Positions 1 to 3,908 of a stretch of DNA of 6,112 nt are shown piece after piece. Position numbers and translations under genes: made by a program. This stretch comes from Methanothrix sp. GTDB lineage: Archaea; Halobacteriota; Methanosarcinia; Methanotrichales; Methanotrichaceae. The stretch lies in contig PMNG01000024.1 in assembly GCA_003162615.1 (NCBI GenBank), positions 14,306 through 20,417 of the forward strand, read 5' to 3'. Each line of letters starts with the position of its first letter. Within the stretch, counting starts at the first letter, position 1. The notes beneath the pieces were generated by a model that ran no database searches, was not told where the DNA came from, and was given only the letters and a program-made list of their open reading frames with translations.

Positions 1-1
1 T

Positions 2-121
2 CTGAAAGATGCAGTATATAAGCTCGGAGCATCGAAAGGCTCAACACCTAATGGGCGTCCAGGAATCTCGGAAGAGAGCAATGTCACGGTTTTGAGTATC
101 TGCAAAAATCAAAAGAAATGA
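2..121 (+). CDS. possible C-terminal end of a gene entering from the left edge
   Basis: A frame is open from the window edge to a TGA at 119-121, giving at most 40 residues with a hydrophilic, lysine-rich end (…SICKNQKK). I do not recognise the protein. If real it would converge on the KH gene, the two stops lying 13 bases apart. The third codon positions are A/T-richer than in the neighbouring genes, which weakens the case. The opposite strand also has a frame open to the edge (after about base 112), so the choice of strand is uncertain. The call rests only on the open frame and the convergent layout. Confidence 0.25.
   Translation: MKDAVYKLGASKGSTPNGRPGISEESNVTVLSICKNQKK
104..118 (-). terminator. 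T-rich tract after the aIF1A-rio1-KH operon
   Basis: Read on the minus strand, three T runs (3, 4 and 5 bases) follow the stop codon of the KH gene by about 17-30 bases. Oligo-T tracts without a strong hairpin are the usual archaeal termination signal. No stable stem is visible in front of it. Confidence 0.4.
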
Positions 122-134
122 TAATATTGGGAGC

Positions 135-677
135 TTAGAGGACACTCTTATCCTTTAGCTCTTCCTTTGCAAGCTCCTGATGCTTCTTCTCCAGGAAGCT
201 GTACACATTGCCGTGTGGCGCACCGTCCAGGAGCATCTCAATCGCTGCCCTGGACACCCTGATCTGCTCCGGGTATCCAAGAAGAGCAATCGTCTTGCCG
301 TAGACCGAGACCTTCGAGCCGGATAGCTTCTCCATTATCTCCCTGGTCTTGCCATCCTTTCCGATTATGCGTCCCTTCAGGCGAGCCATATCGCTCTTGG
401 TCCCGACCATCTTGGACAGGTCCATAACGTCCAGCATCAGCATCTCGTCGTCCAGTATGACAAGAGCCCTCTCAGGAGAGAAGCCGCGGCCGATGGCACG
501 AACAAGATCGGATACCCTCATGACCATCAGGGGATCCTCGGAGGATTCAACTGTGACAGTCCCTGACTCGCTGTCTATCTCAAGCAATGTCTTGGACTTC
601 TCCTCGATCAGCTTTTTCATGGATCCATCAGGACCGATCAATACACCTACGCGTTCTTCGGGAATCTTGATGTGCAA
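135..677 (-). CDS. two-KH-domain RNA-binding protein, archaeal Dim2/Pno1 (Krr1-like) homologue
   Basis: The 180-residue protein has two KH folds. The first carries its GxxG loop as GPDG at residues 15-18, right after the N-terminal beta strand; the second carries GKDG at 106-109 within GRIIGKDGKTREIME. Length and layout match the universal archaeal KH protein, the counterpart of eukaryotic Dim2/Pno1. Family knowledge: this protein binds near the 3' end of 16S rRNA during late 30S maturation and works with Nob1 and Rio1. The start is TTG (675-677): it is preceded, eight bases away, by a perfect GGAGG (686-690), and the only nearby ATG runs into a stop after four codons. It is third in the operon, 45 bases after rio1; a 20-bp inverted repeat sits in that gap. 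The C-terminus is charged and probably a helical tail. Family is firm; the exact role is inferred. Confidence 0.9.
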   Translation of the reverse strand: MHIKIPEERVGVLIGPDGSMKKLIEEKSKTLLEIDSESGTVTVESSEDPLMVMRVSDLVRAIGRGFSPERALVILDDEMLMLDVMDLSKMVGTKSDMARLKGRIIGKDGKTREIMEKLSGSKVSVYGKTIALLGYPEQIRVSRAAIEMLLDGAPHGNVYSFLEKKHQELAKEELKDKSVL

Positions 678-685
678 TTATATTT

Positions 686-690
686 CCTCC
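686..690 (-). promoter_or_regulatory. Shine-Dalgarno GGAGG deciding the TTG start of the KH gene
   Basis: GGAGG on the minus strand lies eight bases before TTG at 675-677. It fixes a non-ATG start for the KH protein, whose first beta strand begins immediately after it. Confidence 0.75.
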
Positions 691-696
691 ATCAAA

Positions 697-716
697 GCTA
701 TAAATCATATTATAGC
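697..716 (-). repeat. perfect inverted repeat in the rio1-KH gap
   Basis: GCTATAA and TTATAGC form 7-bp arms around a 6-base spacer (704-709). The element lies six bases upstream of the GGAGG of the KH gene and starts six bases after the rio1 stop. It could be an RNA hairpin between the two cistrons, or an AT-rich internal promoter or operator, since the arms contain TATAA. Confidence 0.5.
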
Positions 717-722
717 GCAAAA

Positions 723-1490
723 CTATTGAACTTTCACCTTAGACCAGATCTCCTCTTCCGAGCCGATGCCATACTTCTTTTCGAAGTAGCGGGCGATGTT
801 GGTCACATCGCGAGCCAGGAATTTGGAAGCCATTGGGTGCTCCAGAGTCACCGACTGACCCATATCGATCACAACCGGATCACCATCGTAGAGCACATTG
901 AACTCGCTGAAGTCGGCATGGACAAGATCGGCCTTGTTGTAGAGAAGGGAGATGTAATCGGATAGCTTATTAAAGATGCGCTTTGCCTCATCTAATTCTA
1001 GGTCTACATTTCTCAGTTGGGGAGCTGGATTGTCCTTCTCTCCTATCAGCTCCATGATAAGAATGTTGTCCCTTGTGACGATAGGATGCGGAACTCTGAC
1101 CCCTGCTTCCTCGGCCCTTTTCAGGTTACGGAACTCTTTTCTGGTCCAGGCCGATATTACCGCCCTCTTGGTGCCTTTGATGTTTCCGAATCTGGGGTCT
1201 CCATGCATGTAATCCTGCATGGCCTGGAAGTTGCTGGTAGTGATCCGGTATATCTTGATTACCAGTTCCTGGCCCTCACGGATGGCGTAAAAGAGATTGG
1301 CTTCCTTGCCGGTGCTGATTTCTCCGCCCAGGGCATCGATCACTCCTTTGCTGGCCAGGGCGTAAAGGTTCATTAGAGTGCGAGTATCGAAGACGTCGCC
1401 TTTGACCTTCAGATCGTCTGAGTCCTTTATCCTTTCCCGGAGGAGGTCGATGCGGGTATCGAGATCCTCCTCCCTGGTCGCCCTGCTCAT
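723..1490 (-). CDS. rio1: RIO1-type serine protein kinase
   Basis: The 255-residue protein has the RIO1 signature set in order. STGKEAN at 59-65 is the flexible P-loop; VIKIYR contains the ATP-binding lysine K79; YMHGDPRF at 94-101 is typical of RIO1 rather than RIO2; HADFSEFNVL at 191-200 is the catalytic loop with D193 and N198; IDMGQS at 208-213 carries the metal-binding D209. No activation segment is seen between them, as expected for RIO kinases. Family knowledge: RIO1 is an ATPase/kinase needed for the last steps of small-subunit maturation and release of Nob1 and Dim2. The ATG (1488-1490) overlaps the aIF1A stop in ATGA, so translation is probably coupled. Residues 1-35 form a charged N-terminal extension ahead of the kinase fold. 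All catalytic residues are present. Confidence 0.95.
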   Translation of the reverse strand: MSRATREEDLDTRIDLLRERIKDSDDLKVKGDVFDTRTLMNLYALASKGVIDALGGEISTGKEANLFYAIREGQELVIKIYRITTSNFQAMQDYMHGDPRFGNIKGTKRAVISAWTRKEFRNLKRAEEAGVRVPHPIVTRDNILIMELIGEKDNPAPQLRNVDLELDEAKRIFNKLSDYISLLYNKADLVHADFSEFNVLYDGDPVVIDMGQSVTLEHPMASKFLARDVTNIARYFEKKYGIGSEEEIWSKVKVQ

Positions 1491-1810
1491 GCAGTCCCTT
1501 TAAGGAATCCCTTCCGCTGGAGCCAGTCAACCTGGGGACCGGTGTACCTCCAGATCACGTCGGCCTTCTCTTTCTGGAAATCCCACGGCACGATTATGAC
1601 CACATCACCCTCCCGGATCCAGATGCGTTTCTTCATCTTGCCGGGAATCCTGGCCATTCTGGTCACGCCGTCCAGACCTCTGACCCTTATCCTGTTTGAG
1701 CCGAGTAAGCTCTCGACGTACCCAAACAATTCTCGATCCTGTTTATGGGGGAGGCGAACCCTTGTGATGATGTTCTCTCCATCCCCTTCTTGGCCTCTTT
1801 TCCTCAGCAT
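1487..1810 (-). CDS. eif1A: translation initiation factor 1A (aIF1A)
   Basis: The 107-residue product is an OB-fold (S1-like) factor of the usual archaeal length. Visible family features are the basic N-terminal tail with RVRLP at 17-21, the segment ARIPGKMKKRIWI at 53-65, GDVVIIVPWDFQ at 68-79 and KADVIWRYT at 82-90. It binds the A site of the 30S subunit and promotes initiation-complex assembly. ATG at 1808-1810 is preceded directly by AGGTGAT, complementary to the archaeal 16S 3' end (GGTG core at 1813-1816). It is the first gene of the minus-strand operon; its stop overlaps the rio1 start by four bases. No clear TATA box is seen; an AT-rich stretch around 1832-1841 (CTTAAGAATA on minus) is the best candidate. 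The short acidic C-terminal tail found in eukaryotic eIF1A is absent, as is normal in archaea. Confidence 0.95.
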   Translation of the reverse strand: MLRKRGQEGDGENIITRVRLPHKQDRELFGYVESLLGSNRIRVRGLDGVTRMARIPGKMKKRIWIREGDVVIIVPWDFQKEKADVIWRYTGPQVDWLQRKGFLKGTA

Positions 1811-1900
1811 ATCACCTTTTGAGATTAATTGGTATTCTTAAGGAACCATCGCCATCAGCCGGTGACATGTTAACGCACCACAGAGGCCCGGTATCCAGAA

Positions 1901-1916
1901 AGCGAACAATTTCGCT
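1901..1916. repeat. small hairpin in the aIF1A / tRNA-Val gap
   Basis: AGCGAA and TTCGCT are perfect 6-bp arms around CAAT. It lies between the convergently used end of tRNA-Val and the start region of aIF1A (both minus). No T run follows on either strand, so a classical terminator is unlikely. Otherwise the 165-base gap 1811-1975 shows no gene. Confidence 0.3.
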
Positions 1917-1975
1917 ACGCTTACCTACTAAACCCTGCATATGATAGTTAAAGGTTGTGTTGATCAAAATAGTTA

Positions 1976-2049
1976 TGGGCCCGACGCGATTCGAACGCGT
2001 GATCCCCGCCGTGTGAAGGCGATGTCATAACCAGCTAGACCACGGGCCC
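1976..2049 (-). tRNA. tRNA-Val(CAC)
   Basis: The 74-base gene folds as a standard cloverleaf on the minus strand. The acceptor stem is GGGCCCG/CGGGCCC (7 bp), with discriminator A73 and no encoded CCA. The D arm GTC/GAC has a GG pair in its loop. The anticodon stem TCGCC/GGCGG carries loop TTCACAC, so the anticodon is CAC (codon GUG). The variable region has five bases. The T arm ACGCG-TTCGAAT-CGCGT is perfect. There is no intron. The gene is bracketed by two copies of the palindrome TTGATCAA (1960-1967 and 2055-2062). Confidence 0.96.
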
Positions 2050-2075
2050 ATCCATTGATCAAACCTGGCACCTGT

Positions 2076-2083
2076 TATTTGTA
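2076..2083 (-). promoter_or_regulatory. candidate TATA box of tRNA-Val
   Basis: TACAAATA on the minus strand, within ATACAAATAA, is centred about 30 bases upstream of the mature 5' end (2049). That fits an archaeal TATA box and a transcript starting a few bases before the tRNA. Confidence 0.45.
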
Positions 2084-2170
2084 TCTTGCCCCTGAAGAGA
2101 CGGAACAGAGATACATTACGGATCTAATACAGGTCTGAATGCAGGTCAAGGTCGTAACATGGTAGAATAA

Positions 2171-2178
2171 TTTAAATA
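2171..2178 (+). promoter_or_regulatory. TATA box of uppS
   Basis: TTTAAATA lies 49 bases before the TTG start and about 25 bases before 2200, the likely transcription start. The resulting leader would be short and contain the GGAGGTG ribosome binding site. Three AGGTC repeats lie upstream (2131-2153). Confidence 0.55.
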
Positions 2179-2204
2179 GGAATTCGCGAGCCTATTAATA
2201 ATGT

Positions 2205-2211
2205 GGAGGTG
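2205..2211 (+). promoter_or_regulatory. ribosome binding site GGAGGTG deciding the TTG start of uppS
   Basis: GGAGGTG matches seven bases of the archaeal anti-Shine-Dalgarno and lies eight bases before TTG at 2220. The next in-frame ATG (2250) has no such site, so the TTG start is preferred. Confidence 0.75.
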
Positions 2212-2219
2212 CTGTATTT

Positions 2220-3008
2220 TTGTTTAATCCGGCCAACCTATGCTATTCGATGTACGAAACCATTCTCAAGCGGGAGATTCTCAGGGGCCATCTGGTACAG
2301 CACGTTGCAATCATCCAGGACGGCAACCGTCGCTTTGCCCGCCGAATGGGAATCCCAAGCAATCTTGGACACAGCATGGGGGCCAAGACAACAGACAGCG
2401 TCTCAGACTGGTGCCTTGAGCTGGGCATAAAGCACCTGACTCTGTATGCGTTTTCTATTGAGAACTTCCAGAGAAGCGTTGAGGAGAAAGAATACCTCTT
2501 CGATTTAATAAAAGAGAAGCTTCTGGAGATCATGCGCTCGGAGAAGACCCGACGAAACCGGATGAGGGTAAGAGCCATCGGCAGGGTTGACCTTCTCCCG
2601 CAAGACCTCCGCGAAGTCATTGCAGAGGTTGAAGAGGCCACCAAGGAATACGACAATGTGTACCTGAACCTTGCCGTCGCCTACAGCGGGCAGTGTGAAA
2701 TAGTCGACGCTGCAAAAGCCTTAGCCTGTCTGATGGAGGAAGGAAAGCTAAAGGCGGACGATGTGAATGAAGAAATGATCGCCAGATATCTGTACCCCCA
2801 TCACGACACCTCTGTCCCTAAGGTGGACCTCATAATCAGGACGGGTGGAGAGATTCGCACCTCTAACTTCCTTCCCTGGCAGGCCAACGGCAATGAGTGC
2901 GCCGCCTACTTCTGCGCGCCTTACTGGCCGGAGTTCAGAAAGATCGATTTCCTGCGGGCCATACGTATCGCCCAGGCGAGAAAGCATCCAGAGAATCAAC
3001 AAGCTTAA
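2220..3008 (+). CDS. uppS: cis-prenyltransferase (polyprenyl / undecaprenyl-type diphosphate synthase)
   Basis: The 262-residue enzyme elongates an allylic diphosphate with isopentenyl units in cis configuration, making the long lipid carrier used for glycosylation of surface proteins in archaea. Conserved segments appear in order. DGNRRFA at 34-40 has the catalytic D34. H51 lies in LGHSMGAK. LTLYAFSIENFQR at 73-85 carries S79, N82 and R85. DLIIRTGGEIRTSNF at 203-217 carries the diphosphate-binding R207 and R213, and it is followed by WQ at 220-221 and E226. PYWPEFRKIDFLRAI at 234-248 ends the fold. Relative to the bacterial enzyme as I remember it, two residues are inserted after E226, giving ANGNECAAYF; I take this as an archaeal-type feature. 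The TTG start is supported by GGAGGTG. The gene is divergent from tRNA-Val and is followed after 29 bases by tRNA-Arg. Product chain length cannot be read from sequence. Confidence 0.93.
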   Translation: MFNPANLCYSMYETILKREILRGHLVQHVAIIQDGNRRFARRMGIPSNLGHSMGAKTTDSVSDWCLELGIKHLTLYAFSIENFQRSVEEKEYLFDLIKEKLLEIMRSEKTRRNRMRVRAIGRVDLLPQDLREVIAEVEEATKEYDNVYLNLAVAYSGQCEIVDAAKALACLMEEGKLKADDVNEEMIARYLYPHHDTSVPKVDLIIRTGGEIRTSNFLPWQANGNECAAYFCAPYWPEFRKIDFLRAIRIAQARKHPENQQA

Positions 3009-3011
3009 TTA
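3005..3011 (+). promoter_or_regulatory. candidate TATA box of tRNA-Arg overlapping the uppS stop
   Basis: TTAATTA lies about 30 bases upstream of the tRNA 5' end and overlaps the uppS TAA. A 10-bp palindrome TGTCATGACA (3021-3030) sits between it and the tRNA. Read-through from uppS is the alternative. Confidence 0.35.
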
Positions 3012-3037
3012 CCTGAACCTTGTCATGACATCCTGTT

Positions 3038-3123
3038 GTCCCGATGGGGTAGTGGACATCCCGAAGGCCTGCGGAGCTGTTCGCGGAAAGCCTTCAACCC
3101 GGGTTCGAATCCCGGTCGGGACG
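3038..3123 (+). tRNA. tRNA-Arg(GCG) with a 14-base intron at 37/38
   Basis: The acceptor stem is GTCCCGA/TCGGGAC, with discriminator G73 and no encoded CCA. The D arm GGG/CCC has loop TAGTGGACAT. The T arm CCGGG-TTCGAAT-CCCGG is perfect, and the variable region has four bases. The anticodon stem AAGGC (3064-3068) pairs with GCCTT (3090-3094), but 21 bases lie between them instead of 7. Removing 3075-3088 leaves loop CTGCGGA with anticodon GCG (codon CGC) and a mature length of 72. Acceptor, D and T arms are canonical, so the extra bases are an intron rather than a long variable arm. It follows uppS by 29 bases and is followed by a T-run hairpin. Confidence 0.93.
3075..3088 (+). other. bulge-helix-bulge tRNA intron, 14 bases
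   Basis: The precursor folds into the splicing-endonuclease motif. Helix CTGC (3069-3072) pairs with GCGG (3083-3086), including one T-G pair. The 5' bulge is G3073 G3074 A3075 and the 3' bulge A3087 A3088 A3089. Cutting after the second base of each bulge gives exactly 3075-3088. A single G3076-C3082 pair closes a 5-base intron loop, so the intron-side helix is minimal. Confidence 0.85.
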
Positions 3124-3137
3124 CTTGTTTTTACAAG
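3124..3137 (+). terminator. terminator after tRNA-Arg
   Basis: CTTGT and ACAAG form a short stem around a T-rich loop, giving five consecutive T (3128-3132) right after the tRNA 3' end. This is the usual archaeal tRNA termination pattern. Confidence 0.55.
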
Positions 3138-3138
3138 G

Positions 3139-3310
3139 AAGATAGAGCATCATCAAAATCGATCTCGTTTTTATTGACGACATACAGTTTTAGCGTTGCA
3201 AGACAAGGAATTATTCATATACCAAGATATAGTATCATATCTGGTTGTTTTGAACTCTTGAACAGCTTAGTTTCTAATTGGCAATGTTAACTCGATCTCA
3301 ACTAATCTCC
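3139..3310. other. AT-rich spacer with no recognised gene
   Basis: I see no convincing reading frame or RNA fold. A weak AT-rich inverted repeat (AGATAT 3225-3230 / ATATCT 3237-3242, extended by CC/GG with one bulged base) and a T5 run near 3169 are the only structures. Confidence 0.4.
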
Positions 3311-3338
3311 AAAAAATATATGCCCACGCGAGGTGGGC
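3311..3338 (-). terminator. hairpin plus T6 terminator of the 39-codon gene
   Basis: On the minus strand a perfect 6-bp stem GCCCAC/GTGGGC (3333-3338 with 3322-3327) and 5-base loop is followed after five bases by TTTTTT (3311-3316). It begins 22 bases beyond the stop of the small gene at 3361, which supports that gene as a real transcription unit. Confidence 0.7.
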
Positions 3339-3360
3339 TGTATAAAATTATCGAAAAGAT

Positions 3361-3480
3361 TTATTTGTGAGGAACTGAGTAGTTCCAAGCCCAGATCTTG
3401 AACCCGACAGCAATGATCAGGAGAAAGATTACCAGCACCAGCAACGCCTGAAGATCTTCGATTACAGTTATAAGGTCCAT
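3361..3480 (-). CDS. 39-residue predicted single-pass membrane peptide, unknown function
   Basis: A 39-codon frame runs from ATG (3478-3480) to TAA. Residues 2-11 are mildly acidic (D2, E8, D9). Residues 12-27 are an unbroken hydrophobic stretch of A, L, V, I, F and G (LLVLVIFLLIIAVGF at 13-27). K28 and the aromatic WAWNY follow, and the peptide ends in VPHK. This is one transmembrane helix, probably with the positively charged C-terminus inside. AGGTGG (3485-3490) lies four bases before ATG. A hairpin-T6 terminator follows the stop by 22 bases, and a possible TATA element plus inverted repeat lies upstream (3508-3536). I do not recognise the family. It is transcribed divergently from glnA, but 428 bases separate the two starts, so a nitrogen role is not implied. 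It could be a subunit or regulator of a membrane complex; that is speculation. Confidence 0.65.
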   Translation of the reverse strand: MDLITVIEDLQALLVLVIFLLIIAVGFKIWAWNYSVPHK

Positions 3481-3507
3481 CCTACCACCTAATAAGGCCC
3501 TTTCTCA

Positions 3508-3536
3508 TAGCTGATAAAGATTTTGGTCTTCAGCTA
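3508..3536 (-). promoter_or_regulatory. inverted repeat spanning the promoter of the 39-codon gene
   Basis: TAGCTGA (3508-3514) and TCAGCTA (3530-3536) are perfect 7-bp arms, with centres 22 bp apart (two helical turns). AGA/TCT extends the stem inside after a 3-base bulge. On the minus strand the spacer holds CTTTATC, a weak TATA box 33-39 bases before the ATG. It could be an operator on one DNA face or a hairpin in the transcript leader. Confidence 0.45.
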
Positions 3537-3798
3537 GGGCTCGCGATAATCATTACCACCGCCTAACCAAGATTGAGGCTATTCATTTAATTAAGGGCTC
3601 TTTCTGATCCGTCAGGTAATCATCAAGAGACTGGAGCTAAGTGCATCCTTCCATCGGCAAAAAATGCTCGTGCAAAATCAAAATTGTTGCCTGGAGCGGC
3701 ATGGAATCCCCCTTTAAAAGCCCGTAAGTCTTGATAATTACATTCTCATTATGATGATATTTTGTCTAATTAAACTTCATATTCTAAAATTAAATCCA
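3537..3798. other. non-coding spacer between the 39-codon gene and the glnA promoters
   Basis: Only frames of about 20 codons without ribosome binding sites are present. Minor structures are CTGA-TCCG-TCAG near 3605, TGCC/GGCA around 3690-3705 and TCAT-T-ATGA at 3746-3754. None supports a gene. The AT content rises sharply from about 3730 towards glnA. Confidence 0.4.
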
Positions 3799-3807
3799 CT
3801 ATAAATC
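3799..3807 (+). promoter_or_regulatory. possible distal TATA box of glnA
   Basis: CTATAAATC here is an exact copy of the nine bases at 3861-3869, 62 bp further downstream. It could drive a second, longer glnA transcript starting near 3827. The palindrome found before the proximal box is missing here. Confidence 0.35.
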
Positions 3808-3829
3808 GATTATTTTGGCATCATAAGTT

Positions 3830-3846
3830 TTCATAATTTTTATGAA
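3830..3846 (+). promoter_or_regulatory. palindrome upstream of the glnA TATA box
   Basis: TTCATAA-TTT-TTATGAA is a perfect 7-bp inverted repeat with a 3-base spacer, centred 23 bp before the CTATAAA box. A further TCATAA half-site lies exactly one helical turn upstream (3821). The core TCATAA-N3-TTRTGA recurs with identical spacing at the amidotransferase promoter (5358-5372). Position upstream of the TATA box suggests an activator or dual regulator site. Confidence 0.6.
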
Positions 3847-3860
3847 CGGGTCTCAAATAC

Positions 3861-3868
3861 CTATAAAT
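3861..3868 (+). promoter_or_regulatory. proximal TATA box of glnA
   Basis: CTATAAAT, preceded by an A-rich BRE-like stretch (CAAATAC), predicts transcription start near 3888. The leader would be about 20 bases and include AGGAGG. Confidence 0.75.
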
Positions 3869-3880
3869 CCGGACCGGATT
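3866..3880 (+). promoter_or_regulatory. 15-bp palindrome at the glnA promoter, candidate repressor operator
   Basis: AATCCGG-A-CCGGATT is a perfect 7-bp inverted repeat with one central base. It overlaps the last bases of the TATA box and lies between it and the predicted start, where a bound repressor would block polymerase recruitment. It does not match the NrpR operators known to me (GGAA-N6-TTCC, GGTA-N6-TACC). Confidence 0.6.
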
Positions 3881-3893
3881 AGTTGGAAGTACA

Positions 3894-3899
3894 AGGAGG
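3894..3899 (+). promoter_or_regulatory. ribosome binding site of glnA
   Basis: AGGAGG, nine bases before ATG at 3909, is a full-strength Shine-Dalgarno and confirms the start. Confidence 0.85.
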
Positions 3900-3908
3900 A
3901 ATAGTAAT

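Noticed and set aside
3038..3123. Reading the 86-base tRNA as a type II tRNA (Ser or Leu) with a long variable arm
   Set aside because: The variable region between anticodon stem and T arm is four bases; the extra length lies inside the anticodon loop and forms a bulge-helix-bulge.
3036..3290. 84-codon plus-strand frame
   Set aside because: It runs through the tRNA-Arg gene and its terminator and has no ribosome binding site or recognisable protein features.
3604..3644. Possible minus-strand C/D RNA (TGATGA followed by CTGA)
   Set aside because: C box lacks the leading purine and the CTGA is only about six bases away, too close for a guide segment.
3666..3719. 17-codon plus-strand frame and a 21-codon minus frame nearby
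   Set aside because: No ribosome binding sites, no terminators, and composition shows no membrane or domain signal.
3751..3757. ATGATGA resembling a C box of a C/D guide RNA
   Set aside because: No D box (CTGA) follows at a suitable distance, and the AT-rich context makes the match likely by chance.
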